Positions 1 to 11,639 of a stretch of DNA of 64,000 nucleotides are shown here, piece after piece. The first letter of the stretch is position 1, and every line of letters starts with the position of its first letter. Origin of the DNA: Isoetes taiwanensis (lineage: Eukaryota; Streptophyta; Lycopodiopsida; Isoetales; Isoetaceae); the NCBI GenBank assembly GCA_021234155.1, contig JAJEKV010000091.1:434001-498000 (forward strand), read 5' to 3'. The notes under the pieces were generated by a model. The model was not told the origin of the DNA and searched no databases. It saw only the letters and a list, made by a program, of their open reading frames with translations. The translations under genes and the position numbers were made by a program.

Positions 1-1447
1 GATATGAAATGGTTCCTAGATGTTTGTTTTTCAAAAATTTCTTAGGGACCCGACTGGGTCTCTCAAGGATTGTGATTTGCTCATTGATATATCAAATTTT
101 TATGAGATCACATGAAATTTGAAAAATGAGTAGCATTTTTAGGCTACGTTCATAGAAAATTAATGTTATCTTGAAATTTGTATTCCATGTTGAGTGTCAT
201 GAGATTATATCATATCATCAAAACTATTGAATTGAGTGTATTTCAAGGTGCGATTTGTGCCAAACTTGTGAAGAATTTGATTTTGCCATTGAATATGGTG
301 GTACAACTTTGAGTTAATCTTACAATTCAGGTGTTCATATTTAAAATCTCATAAGTATCATGAAGAACTAGTCCTTAATATGGAGAAGGGATTGAGGGAC
401 CCATACGGGTTGATGAACCCAAACAGGTTCCTGAGACAACTCTAGTGTTAAGGAATCCTTCTAAGTTTCTGTTTAGTATCTTAAGTGACCTATGTATGTG
501 AAATAGGATTTAATTAGGAAGAGAAGTGCAGGGGAGAAGTGGGAAGTAATGTTAAGTTTTGGGCAGAAAAGAGTCGCTTGTTCTCAAGGGCCATAACTTT
601 TTCTAGGAAGCTCAAGATTGAGGTGATTTTGGCAGGGTGCGTAGAGGACACTTGAATTGACTAAAACTTTCAAAAATACCCTATTGGAAGATGGTCCAAT
701 AAAAAGATTTTTAGACATTCCCAAACTGTTGCGCCTAGAACATTTTAGATGGTTATTTTCAGATTCTAAGGCATATAAGCGTCAAAAAATAAAATAGTTT
801 TTTTTTTTTTTAAACTAATAGTCATAGAGACGTTTTCAAGGCTTTTTTCCATGCTTGTTGTTGAGTGCCGCCATAGCCACCGTGATGTTCGCCATAACCA
901 TCGTGATAACCGCCATAGCCGTCATTACTATACCTTCATGCTGTTGCTTCATAAGTTCTCGCCAAATACCAACCCTGCAGGCCTTTCCTTGTGCTAACTC
1001 TTCTTTGTTATGTCAATGGCTCGTGATCAAACAAACTCGTGAGCCTTAAGACTTGCATTGTAGCCCAACTTTTGCTTAGTTAGATTTGAAGTTAGCCAAG
1101 ACCCCAGGTGTAATCAAACCTATTCTCGACCTGCTTGCACACTGCTTTCTGCTGGATTTTTCTATACCCTATCCTATTTTCCATCTGAGTGTGCACTTTT
1201 TTCATTAAGTTTAATGCTTTGGGTGTCAGTTACACCCTTGCAGATCATCCAGATGAGGTCTAGGCCCATCAGAATATTATCCTTCCCCACGATAGATACA
1301 ATTGAGCTCATCAAAGGACGTTTAAAGGATTATGGATCTTGCTACTATTAGTGATGCCCAGGAAATAGTAAAAGGTGATTCCAGCTGGAAATAGGGGCAC
1401 CGATTACATATACCTTGGTGATGGGGAGTGTATTCTATAGGGGGAAT
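1..1447. other. Unassigned repeat-like flank of element A
   Basis: No protein family is recognisable on either strand. The text has the look of retroelement non-coding DNA: phrases such as 'gggccataactttttctagg' around 586-607 and an oligo-T run near 800-812. The reading frame near 855 uses a non-ATG start and is low complexity. The stretch ends exactly at the target duplication of element A. It is therefore part of whatever older sequence A inserted into, together with 14401 onward. Confidence 0.4.
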
Positions 1448-1476
1448 ATTTAAGTCGTATTTAATTAAAGTGGGAC
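1448..1476 (+). repeat. Element A left target duplication and TIR
   Basis: ATTT at 1448-1451 is followed by the 25-bp TIR at 1452-1476. It matches the reverse complement of 14372-14396 at every base. The sequence just inside continues with GGGACT-type text that reappears imperfectly inside the right end. Confidence 0.8.
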
Positions 1477-3720
1477 TCATTCCATTCCCATTTTTTTTCT
1501 AACCCGCTAATTTACATAAAAAGTAGCACCTCTAATTCAAAACTATCCTTAATTCAATTTTTGAATAAAACTCAATCCGAAGCCAGGTCAGTAGCTTTTC
1601 CTGTGTTCGCGAAGTCGAGAACAAAAAACAATGCAATCAAAACAAAGGAAATTCATTAAAGTTTGAAACCAAAGATCTAGTTGAAAATGAATTTTTATTA
1701 ATAAATTGAACAGATATAATGTATTTTACATCGGACGCAGAGACCATGGCGGTCTTTGCCGCCACTACAAGCTACATCATCTTGGTAGGTGGTCCACCTT
1801 AGGGATTAACTTGTGGCGCTTCTTCATGCCGCCCTCAGAAGCCTTGGGGGCAACCTCAAGAGTGTGGAATGCCTCACGGGAGGTGCCTCTCGAGCTACCG
1901 CCCACTCGCCCACCCGACTTCTCCACTCGCCCCCCGCAGCCTTTTCATCGAATATGCTCCTTCCCCAACCTCCGCGGATGTTATGCAATGCTTGCAAGAT
2001 GCCTTGAGCTTCCCCGGACTTTCTTTGTTCTTCGGGCCGTTTTTATCCCTGTGGTGTAGCGAAAGCAACCTCTCGACCATGAGCAACCTTGTCCCAAAGG
2101 CCGGGGCAAGAGTGTAGCGTGACCGGATCTGTGCCGTAACGGTATTTCTTCCGCCTTTGAGCCGGATCTGTGTCGCCTGGAGCGGCCTCTCGCGGATGCC
2201 TCGAAAGCAGGATCTGTGGCCGGTGTCGGATCTGTGCCTAAACCACCTGAGCAAGGAGAGTATGATTAACAATTACGGTGCCATTAGTCAAAACGAAGAA
2301 AAGAATGTTGAAATCAAATTACAACGGAGAACATTCATTCCATACAACCGCATCCAATGACGGAAGGTGTCTTTCTCGACTCAGCGAAATCGAAAAGGCC
2401 CATAAAAGTCAAAGTACAACCATTCTCATTAGAATATGGTTGCATCCAATCACACACGAAGCATACAAATGCTTTTGTCAACGAGACAATAAAGATGCTT
2501 TTCTCGACTCACGAAGTCGAGAAAGGCCCAGAAACCCAATGTACAAGCATTATCATAATAGATTGTGGCTGCATCCAACCACACAATCAAACATACAAAT
2601 GGTTTCATCAACACGAGCATGCCTTTCTCGACTTGTGAGTCGAGAAAGGCATCGAAAACTCAATATACAAGTATATTCATTACAAAATGGTCAATACATG
2701 TGTTCACGCTCGACACAATATTCACACAATTTGACTATCTCAAAGCAGGGGTCACTCTTTTTGTTCACCAAAGTATTTGTCGCCCATAGCTTTCATGATC
2801 GGCTTGCTCGGATCGGGTTCCGTGAGGCTTTCTGATAGTTCGTAAGCACATCGGGCGACAAGAATGGCAAAGAGGATTCCGCCAAGACAGATGTAGTCCG
2901 AGGACAACCACCTATCCGCCTCTCATATTCTTCAGGTCGATATGGCTTAGCAATGATTGTATTTTGGCGCTATGATAGCACTTGTAGGCGAGTCGCCTAT
3001 GATCGGGCCGTTGTGTTTGCCATAGTCCCGAATTGCTCATAAACCCCGGCCCAGCCTTTTCACCATTATAGGCTTCCCTTTGTGATGGCTGGATCGAGGT
3101 CCTTCACATGCTCGACCCTTTCGCTTCCCCAAACTAACTTGAACTTCAAAACTGAAATGCCGAGAACACTAAGAACATTGACAATATTTTTCTTTTTGCC
3201 ATACAAGACCATATGCCCACTTCAAATCCCCTCGCCTGTGCACCATTCAATAATTTTAGCTCTAGGCCCTGATACACTATTTTATGCTCGCTTTCATTGG
3301 GATCTCATGAGGTGTTAATCTCGGGACGCCTTTGTCGTGGGTATACCGCAGCCAATACCCATTGACGCCAAATATTACAAGCTTGGTGGGACCACCGATC
3401 CCAGCTTTGGAGTTTGGCTCACCATATTTCCGCTCATCTGGATCCAAATGCGGATCATTATCTTTTCGTGTTCTTTCGGCCGTGGAGCGTTGTCTTGCTC
3501 GATTGTCTTTGTCCTTTTCATTCTCCTCCTCGCGACGCGAACCGCGCCCAATGACAATGATCCCGAGTCGCTGAGCTGGAATTCCCTCAAAATGATGACA
3601 TCCGCCGAAGGAACGAGTTTTCACTCGCGAGTCGAGAATGAAAAGAAAAGGTATTGAAAGGAACGAGTTTTCTCGACTCGAGAAATGAGAAACACCGATA
3701 GAGCAAAGTAAACTCACCTC

Positions 3721-6700
3721 AATCTCAAGTTTTCAAGAATGTGTTCAAAAGATTCGTCCAAACCTTCGACATTCTCATCTCCTCCGCCTTTGTCTCCCTC
3801 GCCCCTCGCCGCCTTTATCGCCTCCATTTGTCTTCCTCCCCTTGAAATGCTCATGAAGAATCCGTGTATGACCGAATGGTTTCAACCATGTCCTTATTTC
3901 CAACCACGGATATAGGTTTCATTCCAAACAAAGATAGCCCCCCCGAGAGAACAGCCATTCATGTACCACTGTGATACAATTTGATCTTCCTCACTTCGCC
4001 GGGTTATGAAGTACTTGATAACTCTTGGCCGGATAGGAATTCTATGTATAGGACCCTGTCGCACCATCTTTGCTCGACCTTGTCCATCGATGGAACATCC
4101 TCCATAAATCTGCCCCTTCCGTGGTTCCATCCGCTTTGAGAGATCATGAACTTGTCGAGATAATGATGCTCGCTAGACCACCACTTATCCAGTCGATCAC
4201 GATCTTGAAATCAAAACCAAAACTATGTTGGCAAAGCTTGGTGCCTTCGGCAAGCCAAGTCCGCACTCATGATCAAGTTCAGATATGGAGTGCATGATCT
4301 TGTTGGTGAAGTTAATATCACCTGCCCATTGGGAGACAATAGCTTGTTTGATTGCCCTAGATGCAAAAAAGACAAGGAAACCGAAAGTATCCAGGTCGGT
4401 CATGTCCGTGACATCGCCTTGTACCAACGCCTATGTCGCCTTTGTCATAAAAAAGGGTGGGTCTTCATCATATTGATGGCAAATAGTGCCACGGTCCAAA
4501 AGCCGCCTGCACCCACCAAATCCCTTTGTGTCCCAAAGTAACCAGAAATGGGGAGCTATCGCCCGCCTTTAAATGGGACCACCCTCAATCCAAGCTTCCT
4601 TTCGTAATTGCCATAGCACGCTCGGGAAAGGAAGGGTTTTGACGCTACGCTCAGCTTTTGGTGTTGATGTAGGGTTGACATAGACGGTTCAATTCCTTCA
4701 TGTCTTCCTCATCAAGGGCAGCCTTTTCCTTGTAATAATCAAAATCATGGTATTCATTAGATGCAACGCTGCGTAACTCCGATGCCTTTTTCTAACGCCG
4801 CCGCTTTTAGGATCGTGGGGCATAACTTTGGCGCCCCGCATTTTAGAACTCCTCGGGTCTTCCTTAGCAGGATTGTTCCTCCAAGATTTTGCCTTGTAGG
4901 TCAAGCGCTTTTGTCCGTGAGGCCCCTCATCCTCTTCATGAACCGCTTGTCAAACAACTTGGGGTCCGCCTCGCTTGGAAATTCTCCATTGCTGCCCTTC
5001 AACTTGCCTCTTGTCCATTGAGCCCATATGTCGGGCCCATTTCTCCCTGCACCGCCTCACCGCTAAGAATGAGGTCATATTGGTCCCAGAGAGACTCCCC
5101 GCCTTTCTTGGTGTTCTCTTTTCTTCTCCTCTTCTTCCTCCCTCGCTATCTTCCTCGTCCCTCCAAAGAACATATCTCGCATAGTTTCTCAAAGGTCTTC
5201 CACTTATCCGAGGGAGCCCTCGCCTTTAGGACGCCGAGGACAACCCAATGCTTTCCATCAAGCCTTCAGCGTGTATGATCTGGTCGATAAGGGCCGATTT
5301 CGCATAATGTTCCAATGTCGAGCATGAAAGTATCTACAAACACCCTAATAAACAAAGAATAGTAGTTCGGGTTTTCTCGACTCATGAGTCGAGAAAGTCC
5401 CTTGAATGTCTAATTTTCTTTTTTCTTTCTGGTTTTCTCGAAGTCGAGAAAGCTCGCGATCCTTTTGATTTTCTCAGAAATTACTCGCTTTCTCGACTCA
5501 GCGAGTCGAAAAACCCGATGATAATCGGCAAATGTTAGATGGTAGGGCTTTCGCTCGGTCGAGAAAGTCCCTTTGAATGTCTAATTTTCTTTTTCTGCGG
5601 CTAGGGTTTTCGACTCATGAAATCGAAAGCTCGCATCCTTTGATTTTCTCATTCCACGGCTTTCTCGACTCATGAAGTCGAAACCCTGATGATAATCGGC
5701 AAATGTTAGATGGTAGGGCTCGACTCGCGAAGTCGAGAATGGAAAGATTCGTCGAGTTATTTACCTTACGTAGCTGGCAATCACGCTATTGTGTTCTGGC
5801 AGTGGCACGCCGGCTGGTTGCTGGCGTCTCCGCCGAAAGAACTCTGCACTCTCGCTTGGCATATCTATCCTTGATCCTTTGCGGCACCCTCCTTCTCCGC
5901 CTCGCAATACTTGAGCCGCCCTCACCGAATGCTCGACCGTCTACAACCCGTAAACCGGACGCTTTTTCCCTTCGTATCTTCCTCGACTTCCAACTGAACA
6001 ACTCACCCGCCGATCTGCTAAAAGGTATGACATCCGCAGGCATTGATCTGCGCAATGATGTCGCACCATCGTTCGTAATCTCCAAAGATGTGTGCTGGAT
6101 TAAATTCCCGTGGTTGAACAAGACGGCATTCCCTGCAAACCTTCACCGCCTAATGTCCAAAGAGCCAGCCAGTGTGATATTCCCAACGGATAATACCGAA
6201 GCTAGACGCCCCATTTTCTGTGGCCCTCTATGTGAAATCCTGATCCGATCATCCGATCGAGGTTTGGAGACTTCGACCATATCTTCGCCTCCTTCGCCAT
6301 CCGGATTCCTCCCCTCGTGGTGTCATCATCCCCATCTTTGTTTTTTTGGTGGACTTTTTGTGTATGAACCACAACTTCATTTCCCAATCAGAGTGTTGTA
6401 GAGTCTTCAAAGACAAAGAGAAGTGAAGCTCCCCGTATTGAAACAGCTTTTTCCCCGACTCGAAATCTCCATACCAAGCTCCCCGGATGTTAGGGTTCCG
6501 CCTCCTTCATCCCTTCCAGATCCTTCCACCCAAGGTTCTCGACACTTTAAAGGCGCCGGGCCTTTTTTTCTGGTGCCCTTAGCCTTGCTCATGGAAGAGT
6601 GAGAATAATTTGAAACCGCTAATTTTTGGTGTGATAGAACTTACTCTTCCGCGCAGCCCTCGACATGTAGTGTTAAATGCTTTGAATCAAGCAGAGATCG

Positions 6701-6980
6701 AGAGCACAACACCGATTTTCTTGTACTTGTCTCCGGAGCTCTTCTTGTCCCTTTGGTGTAGAAACAGATCTTTCTCCTTCCCACTTGTCGATACCTCGAC
6801 ATACCACCAAGAATCTGGCCGCCGCTTCAAGAAGCTCGCCTCCGATCCCTCGATGACGAAGAATGGAGTTCGACCAAAGATCACCAAAGAGTCCGCGGTG
6901 AATGCCGCAAGATGAAAGGATGGATCGCTTAAGGTATTCCTCGACAAAAAGAAAACCTCGTGAGCTCACCCGGGTGTTTG
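3721..6980 (-). pseudogene. Shattered minus-strand gene of element A
   Basis: Several minus-strand segments read like protein but change frame every 30-80 codons. They include a Trp/charged-rich piece around 6687-6947, a Cys-containing piece near 6060-6170 (reads CRECRLVQPREFNPAHIF), a Lys/Arg-rich piece at 4698-5020, and pieces at 4197-4427 and 3894-4130. A Gly/Asp-rich stretch near 3725-3835 ends in a stop. The palindromes at 5372-5739 and 3618-3639 fall between segments, perhaps in former introns. I do not recognise the family. By position it would be a second gene of element A transcribed opposite to the transposase. It could instead be several unrelated captured fragments. Confidence 0.35.
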
Positions 6981-7876
6981 TCTTCTTCTTCTTGTCGCCG
7001 GTAGAAGCATCCTCCGGCCCCTCGCTTCTTGATCTGAGTCATGTCGAGATGCCCTCTCATCCTCTTCTGACCCTCTCAGAATTAAGTCTCCTCCGCGCGT
7101 TGAGTTTTAGGACCGCATGTAAAAAAAGATCGGGCGTGTTCTTTAATTTGAAGTTAAGGACATGCAATCATTTATGAAAAGAAGCGGCTAAGGGTACAAA
7201 GACGGGCGGCTTTAGCCCGCCAAACACTATTTCAAATTTAATCACATCAAGGGACTAAGTGAGCTGAGCGAAGTTTATCTTCCCCGCAAGATTGGGGACC
7301 TCGAGTTCGAGGGGAGCATCGACCGTTAGCGACTTCGAATGGCGCCACGACGCTGTAAGCTGCTAACAAATGCATATGTGTTTTTCCCCGACCAAGCAAG
7401 ATCCTATTGCAAGCGCTGATTTGATCGATGAGCACGAGCTAAGGTAGGAAGCGAGAGGAGCTGCCGCTGACACCTGAACTCTACATCAAGCGGCGCCATG
7501 GAACGGGGATACGCGAGAATCGCAGGATACAAGTATTAGATGCTTAATACACTTTGAAGAGACCGGCCGAAGAAGCAAAGACTCTAGGTGAGGCATGGAT
7601 CCGTGATACAAAGGGCTCAAGGAATTACCGCGAAGAGGTGAGTTTCGTGAGATGCCTATGTTATTTCGCTTGTAGAACATGCCGTATGTGTTTAAATAAT
7701 GGAACCGGCCGATAAGCTCGACGGATTCATCGCTTCCTTTGTCCAAAGATTTTTCAGCTTCGGGTGATTTACTCGGTTGAGAGATGCCTCAAGGAAACAA
7801 TGGATCGGGGGTAAAGAAACAGCCCGCTTTTTAGGTGTGTTTTTCATGGACCGCTTACTTGGAATGTTGTACATAG

Positions 7877-8567
7877 ATCAGGCCGGGATAGGTTCAATAT
7901 CAGATAATGGCTTTATACGCATCACGCATTTTCGCTTGATATTGCACAAATTTGACGCTTAATGTCCAAAAATACGGCCAAAAAATTCTCCGCCGCCGAA
8001 ACTTTCGTGCGTTTAAAACAAAATGTTCTCACACGCTGGTGTCTGGTTCGCCAGTAGTTTAAACAGTATTTTCGCTTACGCAACCGTAAATAGTTTCGCT
8101 GTTTAATGAACCTGTTTCGCTTTATCAAAACATCTTCGCCAGAAGTTTAAACAAAATAACTTCGCCAGTTTAACGCTACCAAATATATATAGAAAACTTC
8201 GCGCAGTTTAAAACTTCCGCTTTGCTTACGCCAACCGCCTCTTCAAGTAGTTTAAACGCAAAGAATGTTTACGCCAAACAAAAAGCCGCTGCAAGTTTAA
8301 CCTTTTATTTCTTCCGCCACGCGAAAAGAGTTTCGCCAGAAGTTGAACATAAGGCTTCACGCCGAAGCCTACGGTGGGGATTCAAGGCCACTTAGACTTC
8401 GAAAAGAAAGTTCGCAGAAGTTTAAATGGGAAGGTTTCGCTACGCCGAAACTTTTTTTTCCACGGGCGGTATTAAATACAAAAATACGATTTTCCCAAAA
8501 ATACGTGATTTTTGCACTTTATACGCCCTGAAAAATAGTTTCATACGCATGTAACCTATCCTTGATC
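7877..8567. repeat. Possible nested MITE-like insertion with GTTTAAAC array
   Basis: The boundaries carry imperfect inverted similarity: GATCAGG...GGATAGGTT at 7877-7895 against AACCTATCC...GATC at 8552-8567, plus matching TATACGC text just inside both ends. Between them, about 7990-8440, a degenerate array repeats TTCGCCAGAAGTTTAAAC-like units on one strand. There is no coding potential. It could be a small non-autonomous transposon inside element A or a local satellite. Confidence 0.4.
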
Positions 8568-8626
8568 AGGCTAGGACTAAGGCCCGTGAGATGCGGTTCA
8601 AATGCATCCTCTTGTAGTTAGTCGGA

Positions 8627-9800
8627 GAGGGCCTCCATTCGTCCAACCACTCCTCTTCGCAATATTCGAGGGAAGATGGTTCAAGGAGAGGGCTCGCATA
8701 AAGCTAGAGGCACTTGGGACTAAAAAACGAGAATAGAAAGTGCAAGACTTGTAGAGAATGCAAGCCTTGGCTTCCTCTCTGGGTTTCCCGGGTTAGTTGT
8801 AGAGGCCTCCACCCAACCGAGCCCCTCCCCTTCGCAATACTACTCTAAGATGGTTCAAGGAGAGTGACTCGACCGGGTCGAGGCCACCGCTACCATACAA
8901 TGTGAGAATTGGTCGGCTAAGGATTCTCGACTGCGAGTCGAGAATCATCGTTATCGCCGTTTATTTCTCGACTAGCAGTCGAGAATGCCTTTGCCATCCA
9001 ACTCCGGGTTAGTACACACGGAGTGCTCGCTGGTTGCTGGCATTCCCATTCATGGCGGAATGCATAGCAAGCTCTATGGTTTCCGCGCAGAGTTGGTTTC
9101 AGAAACTATATTCTCGACTACAAAGTCGAGAATGCCTTAGCCATCGAGAACTCCGATGGTACACATGGAGTGCCGGTTAGTAAGGCATTCTCGACTCGCG
9201 AGCCGGAATGCATACAGCAAACTCGTGGGTTTCCCCAATGGTTGTTGGAGTTAGCCTGCCGTGACAAATCAAAACAACTTCCTTCGCAATGTTCGAGGAA
9301 AGATAGAAGGAGAGTTTGTTAAGATCGGCTCTGGCCAGCTCTAGTCTGCTAGAAAGCCGCTTCTACTCGCGAGGTCGAAAAGCTACCGTCAGCCCTACAA
9401 TGATTAGTCGCCGAGGCCTCCACCCAATCGAGCCCATCCCCTTCGCAATATTCTCATCAAGATGGTTCGGGGAGACGGTCTTTGATTGGGTAGAGGCCAC
9501 ACCGACAACACGTGAGAATTGGGTTAAGAGTTGGCTGGCAGACAAAGGAAAACCACTTCCCTCGCAATGTCCGAGGAAGATAGAAGGAGAGTGGTTAAGA
9601 CTGGCCTCGCAGGCCAGCTCTAGAGTGCACTAGAGCTCGCGTTTTCGACTCACGAAGTCGGCGAAAGCGCCAAAGAACTTCGCGGGTTAGTCACGGAGGC
9701 CTCCACTCCGCCGGAGCCAGTCCTCTTCGCAATATTCGGCGAGCATGGTTCGAAGGAGAGTGGCTCGCAGACCGGGTGGAGGCACCGGCGACGCACAAAG
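8627..9800. repeat. Diverged tandem units with GGCCTCCACCC fold-backs
   Basis: A motif of about 100 bp recurs near 8627, 8795, 9410 and 9690, with shorter relatives near 9270 and 9556. Shared text includes GAGGCCTCCACCC, CCTTCGCAATATTC and AAGATGGTTC, then GGAGAGTGGCTC and GGGTGGAGGCC. The first and last pieces are complementary (for example at 9412 and about 9487), so each unit can fold on itself. The CTCGACT palindromes are interspersed between units. Confidence 0.6.
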
Positions 9801-10989
9801 AGCCATTGGCGGTATCACATTCTGGACTCACCGTCGAGAAGGTCGCAGCAGGTTCTAAAGAATGTGAAGACATTGGGTAGCTGTGCAATAACGGATCATG
9901 AGTCGAGAATCCCTCAATGTACAAATCCAGTGTGTACACCCTCTTCTCGCCTCGCGAAATCGGGGGAAGTTCTCGACTCGCGAGTCGAGAAAGAAGGCCT
10001 CGTACTTCCCGGACTGCTGGCAAGCTGAAGTATTCCCAACTCGCCACTCCCTTCTCGCATGTCTCCCCGCAGTGGATTTGCCGTGAGTTAGAAATGGAGA
10101 TTCCGTGAAGCAATTCCTATTCTTAGTTCTTCTTTGGGAGAAAGACATTCCTAGTTATGTTCTCATAATGCTCGCAATATCTTAGTTCCTAACACCAGGT
10201 CTCGATGATTTCTATCTCGGTTGCTTGCTACTACTCTAACCACTATTCTCACTTGTGCCCTCGCACAATGTATTCAATTCAACCACAAGCAAGAAAAAGA
10301 TAACAAAAAAACAGAAAAAAATGAGATCAATGAGAAAACAGAGAACAAAGGAGAAGAGTACGTAGAACAAAGGGAGAACAAAGACAGAGAAATGAGATTA
10401 AAAAAAGGGTATGATATTACAAAAACATACCCGAAGATTTGTTTGATGAGGAGGAGGCTTCCGAAGTTCGCCTTCCATGTGGGTATAGTCGCTGGCAAAG
10501 CGTGAATAAGGATTTCTGTCAGAAATTGTATCGAGATCAATAAGAGCCTCTAACAAATGTAATATAAGTAAAAATGCACTAAAGGACTTACGAAAACTAA
10601 AAAGCAAGACTAAAAGGGCCTCACTTTCTTCTCGCTAGCGGTAACGCCCGCCGAACAATGAATTGCTATGAGAACTTCCCGGCTGAAGCCGCCCCCGATC
10701 CGTCGACCAAGCCGCTGTCATAAGATGGCCTTGGAATCGCCGGGTTCGACGATCGCCGATCGGTAAAGCGGGCTTAAGAAACAGGGAGGATGAGTGATCG
10801 AGAAAACAGGGGAGGAAGAATGGTCGGGGAGAGGAAGAGGGTGCAAGCACTGGCCGCACCCTCAACCCCGTAAAAAGTGCAATAATAAAAACCATTGTCA
10901 CGCAGGGCCATGCCCTCCATGACGCGCGGCAAGTGGATTGTCGACATGGCCACGGTTTCAGCCTCTGAAGAGGCGCCACGTGGACATGA

Positions 10990-11270
10990 CAAGATATGAA
11001 AGGGTAGGTTATGTGTTTATATATGCTATCTTATGTATTTAATAAGGTTTCAATGGTTGAATAGTTTCAATGGTTATATATGTTTACAATGTTTACATAT
11101 GGTTTAGAATGAGTGTGGTTGTATGCTTTAATATGGTTATATGATTTTAGTTAATATGGTTGTATGATTTAATATGATTATATTTAATATGTTTGTATGG
11201 TTTTATATGGTTCATATGGTCATATTTGTGGTGTTTGGGGCTATATGGTTTTAATGTGAGCTTTTTTCAT
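10990..11270 (+). repeat. AT-rich TATGGTT-type short-period repeat
   Basis: ATATGGTT, GTTGTATG and similar words recur about every 11-16 bases through an AT-rich stretch just upstream of the transposase relic. It is non-coding. The preceding 10150-10990 shows no recognisable gene on either strand. Confidence 0.5.
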
Positions 11271-11639
11271 TCAGGGAACATGTGAGATGAGTAAAATGGA
11301 GCCGTGGAAGTCCAAAGGAGGCCATTGCCCTAGGCTCCAATGGAGGAAGATGGGTTGCCTTTTGTTGCACCCTTGCAACTGCATCGGTATTTTGCAGAGG
11401 GTATAATAACCGCAGCTGATCCATTTGATAGTGTGAATGATGAGAGGTCGGGAGATGAACATCTTGGAGTTGGCATTGTGAAGCTTCTTATCGGTTGATA
11501 CAATCATGTCCCGTGGAAGCTCTAGTGATTGCATTGTGTGCTCGAGTGGCTCGGAGTCCCAAGCTCAGATTGAGATGGCCAATTAGATATATTACACACA
11601 AGAATGGTGATACTCTAGATTGCCCTATCGAACTACACA

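Larger units (their letters stand above)
1600..9992. repeat. Dispersed short palindromes, core CTCGACT-n-AGTCGAG
   Basis: About fifteen copies of a 20-26 bp palindrome lie inside element A. Sites include 2372-2396, 2501-2525, 2623-2648, 3618-3639, 5372-5397, 5432-5452, 5489-5513, 5660-5683, 5719-5739, 8922-8945, 8964-8986, 9110-9133, 9188-9211, 9641-9666 and 9970-9992. Each is TTCTCGACT, a 2-6 base centre (often CGCG, CATG or CGAA), then AGTCGAGAA. The centres vary while the arms stay the same. They cluster between the decayed coding segments and I saw none outside element A. Confidence 0.8.

Noticed and set aside
5703-6401. 232-codon plus-strand frame in element A
   Set aside because: It is antisense to protein-like minus-strand segments, starts within a palindrome copy, and resembles nothing known.
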